64,000 nucleotides of DNA from an uncultured Paracoccaceae bacterium (GCA_947503925.1 CANNFQ010000001.1:1116001-1180000); one strand, 5' to 3'. Shown: positions 45,330-56,399, numbered from the stretch's first letter. The notes: generated by a model from the letters alone, not told the origin. A program made the numbers and translations.

Positions 45330-46724
45330 TCAGAAATGGATGGCGCGTCCATAAGCGTCCAGCACGCTTTCATGCATCATTTCTGACAATGTCGGATGCG
45401 GGAAGACGGTGTTCATCAGATCCTCTTCCGTCGTCTCCAACTGACGGCCGACAACATAGCCCTGGATCAGCTCAGTCACCTCAGCGCCGACCATATGGGC
45501 ACCGAGCAATTCACCGGTCTTGGCGTCAAACACCGTTTTGATCATGCCCTCGGGTTCACCCAATGCGATGGCCTTGCCATTGCCGATGAATGGAAAGCGG
45601 CCAACCTTTACGTCAAAGCCAAGCTCCTTTGCCTTCGCTTCGGTATAGCCGACGGAGGCCACCTGCGGATGGCAATAGGTACAGCCGGCAATTGATTCCG
45701 GCTTCACCGGGTGCGCATGCTTGCCCGCAATCAGATCAGCCACCATGACGCCCTCATGGCTCGCCTTATGGGCAAGCCAGGGGGCGCCGGCGATATCCCC
45801 GATGGCATAAAGCCCCTCAACGCCGGTGCGGCAGAATTCATCTGTGACAACATGGGTGCGGTCCACTTTCACGCCCAATGCTTCCAGCCCCAGACCTTCG
45901 ACATTACCCACGATGCCGACAGCACTGATCACTGTGTCGAAATCGTGCTTCTCGACCGTGCCGCCAGTTTCGATATGGGCGGTCACCTTGCCCTTTGCGC
46001 GATCAAGCTTCTTGACCATAGCTTTTTCCATGATCTTCATGCCCTGTTTGACAAATTGCTTCTTGGCAAAGGCAGAAATCTCGGCATCCTCAACAGGCAG
46101 GACGCGATCCATGACTTCTACCACGGTCGTCTCGCTACCCAGTGTGTTGTAAAAACTGGCGAACTCGATACCGATAGCCCCGGAGCCAATGACCAGCAGC
46201 TTCTTAGGCATGCGCGGGGGCTTCAGCGCGTGTTTGTAGGTCCAGACCAGGTCGCCATCAGCCTCCAGCCCCGGCAATTCGCGGGCACGGGCGCCAGTGG
46301 CCAGAACGATGTTCTTGGCTGTCAGTTCCTCGACACCTTTTTCGCCTTTGACACTGACCTTGCCTTTCGCAGGCAGGTTTGCCTCGCCCATGATCACAGT
46401 GACCTTGTTCTTTTTCAGCAGATGACCGACGCCACCGGAAAGCTGCCCAGCGACATTGCGGCTGCGCTTGACCACCGCGTCCAGATCATAATCGACACCG
46501 CTCGCCTTCAGCCCAAACTCCTTGGCACGGTGCATTAGGTGAAACACCTCTGAAGATCGCAACATCGCCTTGGTCGGGATACATCCCCAGTTCAGGCAGA
46601 TGCCGCCCAGATGTTCCCTCTCGACCACCGCGACATTCATGCCCAGCTGCGCACCACGGATTGCGGCCACATAGCCTCCCGGACCAGCACCAATAACGAT
46701 CAAGTCAAAATTCTTCGCAGCCAT
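45330..46724 (-). CDS. lpdA: Dihydrolipoyl dehydrogenase (E3)
   Basis: A 464-residue flavoprotein that reoxidises dihydrolipoamide in 2-oxoacid dehydrogenase complexes and the glycine cleavage system. It shows the FAD motif IVIGAGPGGYVAAIRGAQLG, the redox disulphide GGICLNWGCIPTK (about 40-52), the NAD motif LLVIGSGAIGIEFASFY, and the C-terminal His-Glu pair in FPHPTLSEMMHES. Start MAAKNFDL at 46724. No E1/E2 genes are adjacent. An inverted repeat upstream suggests its own regulation. Confidence 0.95.
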   Translation of the reverse strand: MAAKNFDLIVIGAGPGGYVAAIRGAQLGMNVAVVEREHLGGICLNWGCIPTKAMLRSSEVFHLMHRAKEFGLKASGVDYDLDAVVKRSRNVAGQLSGGVGHLLKKNKVTVIMGEANLPAKGKVSVKGEKGVEELTAKNIVLATGARARELPGLEADGDLVWTYKHALKPPRMPKKLLVIGSGAIGIEFASFYNTLGSETTVVEVMDRVLPVEDAEISAFAKKQFVKQGMKIMEKAMVKKLDRAKGKVTAHIETGGTVEKHDFDTVISAVGIVGNVEGLGLEALGVKVDRTHVVTDEFCRTGVEGLYAIGDIAGAPWLAHKASHEGVMVADLIAGKHAHPVKPESIAGCTYCHPQVASVGYTEAKAKELGFDVKVGRFPFIGNGKAIALGEPEGMIKTVFDAKTGELLGAHMVGAEVTELIQGYVVGRQLETTEEDLMNTVFPHPTLSEMMHESVLDAYGRAIHF

Positions 46725-46745
46725 CCGGTCGCCCTCCAAATCAGA

Positions 46746-46762
46746 TTTAGTTGAACACTAAA
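46746..46762. promoter_or_regulatory. Inverted repeat upstream of lpd
   Basis: TTTAGT-N5-ACTAAA, embedded in a longer TAGTT...AACTA symmetry, lies 22-38 bp upstream of the lpd start codon, fitting an operator near the transcription start. Confidence 0.4.
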
Positions 46763-46912
46763 CTACTTTGGAGAGGACGACCAGCAACGCAAATGCATAG
46801 CTGCTATCGCGTCTGATCGTGACCATGAAGTCAACCGTCGCCGGGATCAAATCAACCCAGCAGCGGCGAAAACCGTCTCACACCGTTTGCGGGACCTAAA
46901 AGCAAACACCGC

Positions 46913-48448
46913 TTAGTCGAACGTGATCAGATTGGCCCCATCCGCAAGATGCCAGCGATCGCGGCCTGCCTTCTTGGCATCATAAAGGGCCACATCCGCC
47001 TGTTTGATCAGTTCCTTCGGTTCCGTGCCGTGAGTCGGATAGACCGCCACGCCGATGGATACAGTCACAGCAGGCAAATCCCCCCCCCCAATATAGTCAA
47101 TACGGGTTTCTGCGACCGCACGGCGTAACTCCTCTGCAATCGCCGTGGCGCGGGTGCGATCCGCGTTTGGCAGAATTACACTGAATTCTTCTCCCCCAAT
47201 GCGGCAGGCCACCGCATCGTCAAGATCAATCTCACACATACGTTGGGCAATGGCTTCAAGCACGACATCGCCCGCGTCATGGCCATGTTCATCATTGAAA
47301 ATCTTGAACCTGTCAGCATCAAGCGACAACAGAGCGAAGTTCCCTTGCCGCGATGCGGTCTGGTTCATCTCGCGACGCAGCGCGTTCAGAAAGAACCGCC
47401 TGTTATAGAGGCCAGTCAACGGGTCCCGTGTCGATTGATCCTGCAATTCGTCACGCAGTTTCACATTCGCAATCGCCATCGAGATATGTTCGGCACAACG
47501 CTTGGTGAACGCCTTGGTGTCAAGCACATCGGGATTTATGCCATCTTCTAGAAACTCGATATGGATCAGGCCAACCGTGTCACCATGGGCCATGATCGGA
47601 AGGCAGGTAAATGTGAATGGGACCTCATCTGCACCAAGTGATTCCTTCACATGATCACAAACGAAACTGAGCCCCTGAGGATCAAAAGTATAGTTGCGTC
47701 CACGGCGCAGGGCCCAGCAGCTATCAGGTGTGACATGTTCCGGCGCCTCAGCAAAATGCCAGGCACAAGCGAGATCCAGAACATCACGCGAATTGGAATA
47801 TATAAAGAGCTGCCCGCGCGTCCCTGGCAGTACCTTTTGCATGAACACAGTCACGATCTCATATAGCTCGTTAAGTGATTTACATGATTGAAGCCATTCA
47901 TCCATCTGCGACAATAGCGACACTTCGCGTTGCCGGGCGCGTTCATCTTCCAGCACTTCCGTTGCCTTGCGTTGCGCCTCCTCCGCTTCGGCTTCGGCAA
48001 CAGCCAGCGCGGTGAGCGCATTACGCTCTTCAGTGACATCCGAAATCGCCATAATATGGCCACCGCCCCGCACCGGACGCACATTCGTCGACAAGACCCG
48101 TTCAGAAGCAAGTTTGATTTCAAACTGAAACGGTTGCCCCAGTGAGAAAAGTTCGAGGCTCTCTTTCAAATGGGCAGCCGACAATTCGCCACGTTCCTGG
48201 GCTTGGGTCAGGAATACATCCAAAACTGTGCCCGTCCGCAGCCCGGACCTGCGCATTTCCAACAAGGTCACGGCACGTTGGTTGCACATCTGGCAAATAC
48301 CATCCTGCGACCAGATCACTACCCCCTGCTCAAGCGCATCCATGATCTGTAGCGCGAGGCCCCGATCCGTACCGGCTCGCGTTCTTTTCTCATCTCCTGA
48401 ACCCCGATCCGTTACGGCATCTGGCCTGATGTCATTTTCATGCCGCAT
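46913..48448 (-). CDS. Diguanylate cyclase with PAS and GAF sensor domains
   Basis: A 511-residue cytoplasmic signalling protein. Residues about 30-145 form a PAS domain (IMDALEQGVVIWSQDGICQMCNQRAVTLL), a coiled-coil linker follows (150-185), then a GAF domain (about 190-335) and a GGDEF domain (from DPLTGLYNRRFFLNAL) with active-site GGEEF in CRIGGEEFSVILP. GGEEF is a catalytic variant, so it should make c-di-GMP. The allosteric RxxD inhibitory site is absent before GGEEF. No phosphodiesterase domain. Ligand of the sensors unknown. Confidence 0.93.
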   Translation of the reverse strand: MRHENDIRPDAVTDRGSGDEKRTRAGTDRGLALQIMDALEQGVVIWSQDGICQMCNQRAVTLLEMRRSGLRTGTVLDVFLTQAQERGELSAAHLKESLELFSLGQPFQFEIKLASERVLSTNVRPVRGGGHIMAISDVTEERNALTALAVAEAEAEEAQRKATEVLEDERARQREVSLLSQMDEWLQSCKSLNELYEIVTVFMQKVLPGTRGQLFIYSNSRDVLDLACAWHFAEAPEHVTPDSCWALRRGRNYTFDPQGLSFVCDHVKESLGADEVPFTFTCLPIMAHGDTVGLIHIEFLEDGINPDVLDTKAFTKRCAEHISMAIANVKLRDELQDQSTRDPLTGLYNRRFFLNALRREMNQTASRQGNFALLSLDADRFKIFNDEHGHDAGDVVLEAIAQRMCEIDLDDAVACRIGGEEFSVILPNADRTRATAIAEELRRAVAETRIDYIGGGDLPAVTVSIGVAVYPTHGTEPKELIKQADVALYDAKKAGRDRWHLADGANLITFD

Positions 48449-48513
48449 GCAATGCTCCTCCAGCGCAAGAGTGCATATGCCAAAAGGATAACAATAATCC
48501 CTTAATGGATGTC

Positions 48514-49107
48514 TTAAGTTTGTGTTTGGGCCGCGCCATCCTGTACGGCCCGGATCGCAGCACCATAGCCACCCGCATCCAAAAACGCCTGTTCGGCGGG
48601 GCTGGTCTTGCGGCCAAGGGATTTGTTGCGGTACGGAAACCGGCCAAAATCGCGGATCACCTGGCGATGCGCCCGGGCGTGATCCACATTGCTTGCGCCA
48701 TGATCCGGCATACGCGCATGGATTAACCGGACAGCGCGATCCTGGTCACACAGGTTTTCCGAATGCATCAATGGCAGATAGAAAAACTGACGGGCCGGCT
48801 CGTCAATCCTCAGGTCCCAGTTGCGATCAATCGCCATCTTTGCAGCAGCCAACGCGCATTTGTCGGTCGCAAAGGCCTTGGCTTCATCGCGAAACATGTT
48901 GCGCGGGAACTGGTCAGTCAGAATGATATAGGCCAGCGTCCCAGATGGGTAAGTCAACCATAGGCCAAGTGATCCATCATAGGCGCGGCACCAGGCGTCT
49001 GCGAATCTCTCGCGAATTTTCGTGTCAAAATCCGGATCGGATTTATACCAATCGGATGGGTTACACTCGTCCAACCAAAAGGCCAGAACATCATCTGCGG
49101 CTACCAC
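48514..49107 (-). CDS. DUF924 family protein
   Basis: A 197-residue all-helical protein with the DUF924 signature: DDVLAFWLDE at the start, TLAYIILTDQFPRNMFRDEAKAFATDKCAL, and FFYLPLMHSENLCDQDRAV. The fold is TPR-like and the function unknown. The start is a GTG at 49107 (GAGGAG 9 bp upstream), since homologues begin with the xxDDVLxFW segment; the open frame reaches 49173. Confidence 0.85.
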   Translation of the reverse strand: MVAADDVLAFWLDECNPSDWYKSDPDFDTKIRERFADAWCRAYDGSLGLWLTYPSGTLAYIILTDQFPRNMFRDEAKAFATDKCALAAAKMAIDRNWDLRIDEPARQFFYLPLMHSENLCDQDRAVRLIHARMPDHGASNVDHARAHRQVIRDFGRFPYRNKSLGRKTSPAEQAFLDAGGYGAAIRAVQDGAAQTQT

Positions 49108-49214
49108 AGCACCACACTCCTCACTCGCCCGCGCCCCAAAGTTCAGCGAAACAGGAAAACACTTGCATGACAAGGCTTTCCTGCGTCTTCATGATCACTT
49201 GATCTTTCCATGTG

Positions 49215-50489
49215 TCACAGTGGTTGAGCAGCCTCTTCACTGGCCACCTCCTCTTCGGCATCAATATAGACCTCTTGCGCCACCTCGGCCATGATCGGCG
49301 TCGATGATGCCGACACCACGGCATAAGGCACGGTTTCAGTATCCATCGCGCTACGGCTTCGTTGGGTTGACCGGTAAAGCCCGTAAACCGCAACCGCCAA
49401 CATCAGTGCCGCTGTGAACAGCCAGAACCCGTTGGCGCCAATGAAATCCATCATCCAACCCACAATTAACGGGCCCATGATCGCCCCTAAGCCATTGATG
49501 AACAACAAACCACCGGAAGCCGCAGCCATATCTTCGCGTTCTAGGTAGTCATTGGTATAAGCGATCAAGAGTGCATAAAGCGGGTTCGACGTGCCGCCCA
49601 CAATCGCCCCGCTGACAAGGATCAGCGTATAGTTCCCGGGCACCAGAAACGCGATCAGCGAGCCCAGCCCACCCAGCATCGACACCCAGATGATCAGCAC
49701 CCGGCGGTCCATTCGGTCAGACAGCCAACCAATAGGATATTGCAGCACTAACGCAGCGACATAAATCGATGACACAAATAGCGAAATCTCGCCGACCGTT
49801 AGCCCGACACGATTGCCATAAACCGCCGACATGCCGAACTGCGCGGCAAAAACACCGCCAAGCATGAACATGCCAACACAAGCCAGCGGGGAAGCCGCAA
49901 TCACCTCTTTGATCGTCATCGGCTTAGTGGATGCAAAGGCCGGCATCGGTTTAACCGACAGCAGGATCGGGGCAAAGGCCAGCGACACCAATACCGACGG
50001 GATGATAAACAGCGCATAGCCCGAGATATCACCCTGACTCAGAATATATTGAGCAAAGACGATCCCGGCCATCTGCACGATCATATATAGCGACAGCGCC
50101 TTGCCGCGAGTGTCATTCTCTGACGCATCATTCAGCCAACTTTCGGCGGTGACATAGACCCCGCAAAAGCAAAACCCGATGACAACACGACCCACCGTCC
50201 AGGCCCAGGGGTCAACCAGCACAGGGTAAAGAATCAGGACGGCGGATATCGTTGAACCAAGAGCCGCAAAAACACGCACATGCCCGACCCGCCGGATAAG
50301 CCCCGGGGTAAAGCGGGAACTGAACAGAAAGCCTAAGAAGTAGCCGGACATCACAATTGAAAGGCTCAGCGTGCTGAACCCTTCAACCTCACCGCGCAGA
50401 CCCAGCAATGTGCCCTGCAGGCCATTGCCGATCATCAGCATGAACATGCCCAGAAACAGGGCCCAGGAGCCAGAAAAAACCTGAAACAT
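49215..50489 (-). CDS. MFS transporter
   Basis: A 424-residue protein with about 12 transmembrane helices, from SWALFLGMFMLMIGNGLQGTLLGLRGEVEGF to GFWLFTAALMLAVAVYGLY, and a polar C-terminal tail rich in Glu. It resembles the YcaD-like group of the major facilitator superfamily (ILYPVLVDPWAWTVGRVVIGFCFCGVYVTAESWLND). Substrate unknown. ATG at 50489 (MFQVFSGSW) is chosen; ATG at 50504 is an alternative. Confidence 0.88.
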   Translation of the reverse strand: MFQVFSGSWALFLGMFMLMIGNGLQGTLLGLRGEVEGFSTLSLSIVMSGYFLGFLFSSRFTPGLIRRVGHVRVFAALGSTISAVLILYPVLVDPWAWTVGRVVIGFCFCGVYVTAESWLNDASENDTRGKALSLYMIVQMAGIVFAQYILSQGDISGYALFIIPSVLVSLAFAPILLSVKPMPAFASTKPMTIKEVIAASPLACVGMFMLGGVFAAQFGMSAVYGNRVGLTVGEISLFVSSIYVAALVLQYPIGWLSDRMDRRVLIIWVSMLGGLGSLIAFLVPGNYTLILVSGAIVGGTSNPLYALLIAYTNDYLEREDMAAASGGLLFINGLGAIMGPLIVGWMMDFIGANGFWLFTAALMLAVAVYGLYRSTQRSRSAMDTETVPYAVVSASSTPIMAEVAQEVYIDAEEEVASEEAAQPL

Positions 50490-50616
50490 TCCGCGCCCTT
50501 TCATTGGCTGCAAGAACCGCCCTATCACACGATTCTCTTACCAAATCATCACAGTAAAGCGACACGGTCGCGCCTATTCGCGCCTCCCGCGTCGTTGTCG
50601 GGTTACCGAGTTGTTA

Positions 50617-51663
50617 TCAGGGCAATAAAAGCGAACTATCGCCGTAGGAAAAGAACCGATATTCTTGTTCAATCGCGTGGGCATAAATCTCGCGAATTTT
50701 CTCAACCCCCATCAGTGCGGAAACCAGCATCATCAACGTGGATTTGGGAAGGTGGAAATTCGTCATCAGCCCGTCAGCGATTTGAAAGGCAAAACCGGGT
50801 GTGATGAAAATATCCGTGGGACCCGACCAAGGCCGCATCTTGCCACCCTGCGCTGAACTTTCAATTAAGCGCAGGGCCGTGGTACCAACTGGAATAACCC
50901 GACCGCCCGCAGCTTTGGTTGCATTGATCTCTGCCGCCGCCTCTGGCGTCACCTCACCCCATTCGGCATGCATCTTATGGGAACTGATATCGTCAACCTT
51001 CACCGGCAGGAATGTCCCCGCCCCGACATGCAACGTGACATGCGTGAACGCGACGCCACGCGCGGCCAATGCCGCCAAAAGCGGCCCGTCAAAATGCAGC
51101 GATGCGGTCGGGGCAGCCACAGCACCAGGGTGCCGCGCCCAATAGGTCTGATAGTCATCCTTATCCGCCGCGTCCGCGGGACGTTTTGCGGCGATATAGG
51201 GGGGCAGTGGCATCACACCTACCTCCGCCAGAGCAGCATCGAAATCGTCGCCCAGCAAGTTGAACCGTAACTTGGCCTGACCATCCAGCCGGTTCACCAT
51301 TTCCGCCGACAAGACATCGGAAAACAACACCACCTCACCATCGCGCAATTTCTTGAGCGGTTTGACCAATGCCGTCCAATCTCCATCCGCCTGCGGTGCC
51401 AGCAATGTCACCTCGATCCGGGCGCTGGTTTGTCCGCCCTCACCGCTGCGATGGCGCAGCCCGGTCAGGCGCGCCGGAATAACCTTGGTATCATTCAAAA
51501 CAAGTCGATCACCCGGTTTCAGGATGTCGGGCAGCGTGTTGACGACGCGATCCGCGATCGTCCCGGCCTCAGCCAGCAACAGCCTTGCCGAAGAGCGCGG
51601 GTGGGCAGGCCGCGTCGCGATCAACCGATCGGGCAGATCAAAGTCAAATTCGCTCAGCTTCAT
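50617..51663 (-). CDS. queA: tRNA preQ1(34) S-adenosylmethionine ribosyltransferase-isomerase
   Basis: A 348-residue enzyme that transfers and isomerises the ribosyl group of SAM onto 7-aminomethyl-7-deazaguanine in tRNA during queuosine synthesis. It has [24 protein letters not shown] at the N-terminus, [14 protein letters not shown] and [24 protein letters not shown], and [15 protein letters not shown] near the end, all typical. It is coupled to the AsmA-like gene by a 4-bp overlap. Confidence 0.96.
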   Translation of the reverse strand: MKLSEFDFDLPDRLIATRPAHPRSSARLLLAEAGTIADRVVNTLPDILKPGDRLVLNDTKVIPARLTGLRHRSGEGGQTSARIEVTLLAPQADGDWTALVKPLKKLRDGEVVLFSDVLSAEMVNRLDGQAKLRFNLLGDDFDAALAEVGVMPLPPYIAAKRPADAADKDDYQTYWARHPGAVAAPTASLHFDGPLLAALAARGVAFTHVTLHVGAGTFLPVKVDDISSHKMHAEWGEVTPEAAAEINATKAAGGRVIPVGTTALRLIESSAQGGKMRPWSGPTDIFITPGFAFQIADGLMTNFHLPKSTLMMLVSALMGVEKIREIYAHAIEQEYRFFSYGDSSLLLP

Positions 51664-54600
51664 TGCGACAGCACCGGCGGCGGTCTGCGGAAAATTTCGC
51701 GAAACATGCCCGGTGTCAGGGCCGATAACGGGTTTACGGTGACCTGCGGGGCATCTGCCGTTCCGCCGATATTGAAGTTAAAACCGATCAACCCCTCGCC
51801 CCGGCGGGTCAGGATCGAACCGATGCTGTTCACAAGGTAAAATGGTGACACGACGCCCTGCAAATCCAGTTGCTTACCGGCCAGCGTGTAGATGCCATCG
51901 ATCGAAATGCCAAGACCCGGACCAACCGCGCTTGCCTGCGCGATTGTCACCTGCTGCGGGCTTAGCCGGAACCGGGCATCCACCGCATCAAAGGCAAGGC
52001 CCTGTCCGTCCAGTTGCTGCAATAGGCCCACAACACTGATCGCATCCAAAAGGGCAGCCATGGCGGGCGCATCACGCAAGCGCAGATCGCGGAGCGCCAG
52101 CGTACCGTCATACGTGCCCGCTCCGCCAGCAGGCACCAAGGTCAGATCAAGGGTGCCACCAAGACCGCCTTGCAGCAACCCGGCCGCCCTTGCAACGCCA
52201 CCCGCATCATCACTGCGTATCCGCACAGCAGAGCGACCATCACGCGGGGCCACAGCCCCGTCAACACGAGCACCCCCATTCACAGCCGCGCGGAACTGGC
52301 CGGAAAACCCGCCATTGCTATTAAAATCGCCAGCGAAATTCGTCAGCGCGATGCCCTGGGTCACCTGCAACCTGTCCAGGGCTATGGATACCGGGCCACC
52401 TTCACCACCGCTTCCACCGAACCTGGCGCGGCGCAGATCAACAGACCCACCCTTGATCTCAACACCAACTGGTGCACCCGTACCGCGCCCCCGCAAGGTT
52501 ATCGGCACATCCAGCCAGTCACCGACGCGAAGCTGGCTAAACGTCGCGGCCTCCAGCCGCTTGTTCGGGGTCAGCGCGACTCGCCCCTGCGCACGCAACC
52601 CCGGTCCCCGCAAAGACAGATTTGAAATCTGCGGAACCGCGCCCAAGGTCCCTTCCAGCACCAACTGACCGGCCGCATCAGGCGATTTTACCCATCCCAC
52701 CGCGGGCAGCGCCATCCGTACGCCGCGCAGATCGGAGGTCAGGCGCATCTGTGGTACAACGCCATCTCGCAGATCAATTGACACATCAGCACGCCCGCGC
52801 CCCCCAATCGTACCGGGTGGCAATGTGATCCCAAACTCAGCCAGAAATCTTGGCGACAGTTCCACATCAGCGCGCAACTGGCTTTGCCCCTTCGCATCCT
52901 CATCAAACGCTTTGGTCCAGATCACATTCGCTGGCACAGCACCAATGCGCATAGGCCCGGCGACAGTGATGCCATCTGGGGTGGCATCCACCCGGATACC
53001 GGACGACGCGATCTGGCGATCCGCGATCAGCGTGCTTGTTCGGACCGCAGACAGATCGGTGCCAATATCAAATGCCACCTCCTCTGGCGGGATCAGGGGT
53101 CGCAATGGGAAAGCTATTTCGCCCGCAAGCCTTGCACGTCCATCAAGCAACGTGACCGGCAGTCCGACCCGATCAAGAAACACAAACGGCGGTTGGTTCA
53201 GAACAGACATGATCGCCGTTGCCGTGCTGGCAATCCGCAAATCAAGCACCGCCGCAGGCGCTGCACCACCCAAGCGGGGCATGGTGAAGCTTGAGCCTGC
53301 CAAATCCATCAATCCGCCCTGCGGCGGAATAGCGCGGCCTTTGTCAAGGCTGACAACCAGCGCATTGTCATAGATCGACACGGTCCCGGCCGTATCGGTG
53401 ATCGTGGGCATGCTGCGCATGAACCGAATCTCGGAACCGGCAAATTCAAACTCCGCCGCAAAATGGTTTGGGGCATCTGGAACGACGCGCAGCGCCGCTT
53501 GGGTATCAAACAAACGGCCCTGCGACAGGTTCCTGGCAAACCAGGCGCGGGTGCGAGGCTTCATATTTGCGGGCCAGAAACGGACGAGCTTCTCTGGCCC
53601 GATCTGATCTACATTCGCATCCACCGCGACTTGCCAGCCTGCATCCGTCGCCTGCACATCACCTCTTGCCGTCACTCGGGTATCACCATCAATGATAACA
53701 GCCTGCCCGACCTCTACTGAAAACGGCGCAAACCTGAGGCGGAAATCAACCGCCGCCTGTTCAAGTTGAAGCGGCGCATCATAAACGGCAGCGGGGTTCA
53801 TACTGATGTCAGATAGCTGAAACTGACCCAACAGGGCCTGCGGCAAACCATCCCGGAACTCCCGCAGATAGGCATCACCAGTCGCATCCAGGCGGCCCCA
53901 TTCTGTTTCAAGTTCAATCTGCGTAAACGAAATGCGGTCGCGCCCAGGATCATAGGTCAGATAAGCCTTTGCCGCTTCAAACGCGACGGGGCGCGTGGCC
54001 GGGTTGGGTTGCAAGACACCCTGTCCAATGGACAGTGAAGCATTCAGCGGGCCAAGAGCACCATCCCCGTCCAAAGTTGTGCGCAAGGCGGCTGACAATG
54101 GGGCATCAACATCGGCCAACCAGGTCAGCCCGGCAGATTGGGCGGCAATATCGCTGGCAATCGCATCATCGATATTCAGTGCAAACTGCGCCGCGCGGCT
54201 GCCGCGCTGGCTGATATAAGACAAATTCGCTGTTGTCACGGCGGCCCGTCCTGACAACAGCGCAAAACGGCCACGCAATGCCGTTTGACCACCCCGCAAG
54301 TCCAAGGACACAGTGCCATCATCGACAATCCAACTCCGCTGCGCGCGGGCATCGTCGAAATTGATGACAACACCCCCGGCTTGCACAGTCTCCAACGCCT
54401 CCAAGGGCGGTTGTTCAAAAAATACATCAATCTGGTCCAGCAGTTCCGGCAAGGATCGGGCCTGTTTTATGGTTGGGGCCTCACGTTCGAAGGCAACGGC
54501 GACGGTACCATCTTCTGCGCGACGCAAGTTGATCTGCGCGCCCTGCAACCGGACCTGCTGCATCAGGACCTCCTGCTTCAGGATCAAACCCCGGGGGGAC

Positions 54601-54965
54601 ATCAACCCCTCGGCCACGGGAATGCGGGCCAGCAGTGCGTCATCGGCATCGCGCAGCTCAACATCATGCAGACGCACCGTCGGATGCAAATCGCGTGCGA
54701 TGAACAGCGAAATCGCACCAAACCGTAAATCGCCTCCATTCAACAGCTCCGTCGCCCGCGCCTCGACGCGGTTCACGATCCAGCTTGGGGCGGTGATATC
54801 GCGCTCAATCAGCATGAATGCGGCTACAACGGCAAAGACGAGAGGCGACAGGCAGATGATCCATAGCGCCCGTAACCAGAACACCCAGCGACGGCGCGGC
54901 GGGTTTGACGACCTTGCCTCGGGTTCGTTCGGCTCTGACGTTTCTGTTGTCAATGGCTCTGTCAC
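51660..54965 (-). CDS. Large AsmA-like/DUF3971 protein (YhdP type)
   Basis: An 1101-residue protein with a short cytoplasmic N-terminus, one transmembrane helix (about residues 28-52: [26 protein letters not shown]) and a very long beta-rich periplasmic part. The first block ([22 protein letters not shown]) and the C-terminal AsmA_2-like region ([42 protein letters not shown]) match AsmA-clan bridge proteins, which move phospholipids between membranes. It starts with GTG at 54965 (GGGAC upstream). It overlaps queA by 4 bp. Confidence 0.88.
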   Translation of the reverse strand: MTEPLTTETSEPNEPEARSSNPPRRRWVFWLRALWIICLSPLVFAVVAAFMLIERDITAPSWIVNRVEARATELLNGGDLRFGAISLFIARDLHPTVRLHDVELRDADDALLARIPVAEGLMSPRGLILKQEVLMQQVRLQGAQINLRRAEDGTVAVAFEREAPTIKQARSLPELLDQIDVFFEQPPLEALETVQAGGVVINFDDARAQRSWIVDDGTVSLDLRGGQTALRGRFALLSGRAAVTTANLSYISQRGSRAAQFALNIDDAIASDIAAQSAGLTWLADVDAPLSAALRTTLDGDGALGPLNASLSIGQGVLQPNPATRPVAFEAAKAYLTYDPGRDRISFTQIELETEWGRLDATGDAYLREFRDGLPQALLGQFQLSDISMNPAAVYDAPLQLEQAAVDFRLRFAPFSVEVGQAVIIDGDTRVTARGDVQATDAGWQVAVDANVDQIGPEKLVRFWPANMKPRTRAWFARNLSQGRLFDTQAALRVVPDAPNHFAAEFEFAGSEIRFMRSMPTITDTAGTVSIYDNALVVSLDKGRAIPPQGGLMDLAGSSFTMPRLGGAAPAAVLDLRIASTATAIMSVLNQPPFVFLDRVGLPVTLLDGRARLAGEIAFPLRPLIPPEEVAFDIGTDLSAVRTSTLIADRQIASSGIRVDATPDGITVAGPMRIGAVPANVIWTKAFDEDAKGQSQLRADVELSPRFLAEFGITLPPGTIGGRGRADVSIDLRDGVVPQMRLTSDLRGVRMALPAVGWVKSPDAAGQLVLEGTLGAVPQISNLSLRGPGLRAQGRVALTPNKRLEAATFSQLRVGDWLDVPITLRGRGTGAPVGVEIKGGSVDLRRARFGGSGGEGGPVSIALDRLQVTQGIALTNFAGDFNSNGGFSGQFRAAVNGGARVDGAVAPRDGRSAVRIRSDDAGGVARAAGLLQGGLGGTLDLTLVPAGGAGTYDGTLALRDLRLRDAPAMAALLDAISVVGLLQQLDGQGLAFDAVDARFRLSPQQVTIAQASAVGPGLGISIDGIYTLAGKQLDLQGVVSPFYLVNSIGSILTRRGEGLIGFNFNIGGTADAPQVTVNPLSALTPGMFREIFRRPPPVLSQ

Positions 54966-55048
54966 GCAGGTCCCACCACTTGGCCCCCTTTATCTTTGCG
55001 CGTGTCGGGTTAAAACAAAACCCGATAATCTGCAAAAGGGATGCCCAG

Positions 55049-55516
55049 ATGACAAACCCGACCGTTGGCGACGCCGCTCCTGCCATCAGCCTGCCCCGCG
55101 ATGGCGGCAATCAAGTTAATCTATCGGATTTGAGTGGCAAGAATGTTGTTGTCTATTTCTATCCGCGCGATGACACATCCGGATGCACGAAAGAGGCGAT
55201 CGGCTTTACCGAAAATCTGGACAGCTTTGACGCGCTGAACACCGTGATCCTTGGGATTTCAAAGGACAGCATTAAGAAGCACGACAAGTTCGTCGCCAAA
55301 CATGATCTGAATGTCGCGCTCTTGTCGGATGAAGAAGGCGACGTTTGCGAACGCTACGGCGTCTGGGTCGAAAAACAGATGTATGGTAAAACCTATATGG
55401 GTATCGAGCGGGCGACTTTCCTGATTGGGGCCGATGGCAAGATCGCGCAGGTCTGGCGCAAGGTGAAAGTCCCCGGTCACGTAGAGGCGGTGCTAAAGGC
55501 TGCGCGCAGCCTGTGA
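55049..55516 (+). CDS. bcp: Thioredoxin-dependent thiol peroxidase (Bcp/PrxQ)
   Basis: A 155-residue peroxiredoxin of the Bcp/PrxQ group that reduces hydroperoxides using thioredoxin. The peroxidatic cysteine is in DDTSGCTKEAIGFTENL (about residue 45), but no resolving Cys five residues later is seen, so it may be a 1-Cys or rely on another Cys (DVCERYG at about 105). ATG at 55049 has AAAGGG upstream. Its stop overlaps the start of the ferritin-like gene (GTGA). Confidence 0.94.
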   Translation: MTNPTVGDAAPAISLPRDGGNQVNLSDLSGKNVVVYFYPRDDTSGCTKEAIGFTENLDSFDALNTVILGISKDSIKKHDKFVAKHDLNVALLSDEEGDVCERYGVWVEKQMYGKTYMGIERATFLIGADGKIAQVWRKVKVPGHVEAVLKAARSL

Positions 55517-56325
55517 CCCTTGCAGAGATGGCCGTCGCGGTCCTGAACACCGCGGAAGGGCGGGAAAAGACCACGCTATCGCGGAAATACGCAGCACAAT
55601 GGCAGGCGGCACGCAACAATGGCGAGGCGGTTGAAATCGGGCATGCCGCACCACCCCTGCGTCCCGCACGTCCCGAAAAGCCCGAATTGCGGAACCCCCG
55701 TGACGTGCCCCACCGCAAACCTGGGACAGAGGCAGGGCGGATTGCCCTGCTCCATGCAGTTGCGCATATCGAACTCAACGCCGTTGACCTGCATTGGGAT
55801 ATCATCGCCCGGTTCACGGACACAACGTTACCGCTTGGATTCTATGATGACTGGGTCAAAGCGGCAGACGAAGAATCAAAGCATTTCAATTTGATGTGCG
55901 ACTGTCTTGAAGCATTGGACAGCCATTATGGCGCGCTTCCCGCGCATGCGGGCATGTGGCGGGCAGCCGAAGACACGGTTGATGATCTAATAGGGCGGCT
56001 TGCGGTGGTGCCTATGGTGCTGGAAGCACGTGGGCTCGACGTGACACCGGGCATGATCGAAATCTTCAAGCAGGCCAAACTGGACGACGCTGTCGCAGCG
56101 CTCGAAATCATCTACGCAGAAGAGGTACACCATGTCGCCTACGGGTCGAAATGGTTCCACTTTCTATGCGGGCGGCATGATCTCGACCCCACTGGGGTGT
56201 TCCATGATCTGGTGCGGAAATATTTCCACGGCAACCTAAAACCCCCGTTTAACGAAGAAAAACGGGCCGAGGCGGGAATCCCGCCTGACTTTTACTGGCC
56301 TTTGGCAGGGACAATGGGGGGCTGA
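55513..56325 (+). CDS. Ferritin-like DUF455 family protein
   Basis: A 270-residue ferritin-like protein. Carboxylate/histidine residues typical of the di-iron centre are in HAVAHIELNAVDLHWDI, DEESKHFNLM and IYAEEVHHVAYGSKWFHFLC. It starts at a GTG at 55513 whose GTGA overlaps the bcp stop, so translation is coupled. Function is unknown; the coupling to a peroxidase suggests iron or oxidative-stress handling. No export signal. Confidence 0.88.
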   Translation: MTLAEMAVAVLNTAEGREKTTLSRKYAAQWQAARNNGEAVEIGHAAPPLRPARPEKPELRNPRDVPHRKPGTEAGRIALLHAVAHIELNAVDLHWDIIARFTDTTLPLGFYDDWVKAADEESKHFNLMCDCLEALDSHYGALPAHAGMWRAAEDTVDDLIGRLAVVPMVLEARGLDVTPGMIEIFKQAKLDDAVAALEIIYAEEVHHVAYGSKWFHFLCGRHDLDPTGVFHDLVRKYFHGNLKPPFNEEKRAEAGIPPDFYWPLAGTMGG

Positions 56326-56399
56326 TCGCGGGATTGTCGGCGAAACCCCGCGCATATGGCGGAAGTTGGACAAGTGACCAATAAATGGACGTAAAAATC

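Noticed and set aside
45149..45541. Plus-strand 130-residue frame in the gap before lpd
   Set aside because: No ribosome binding site, no known family, and half of it is antisense to lpd.
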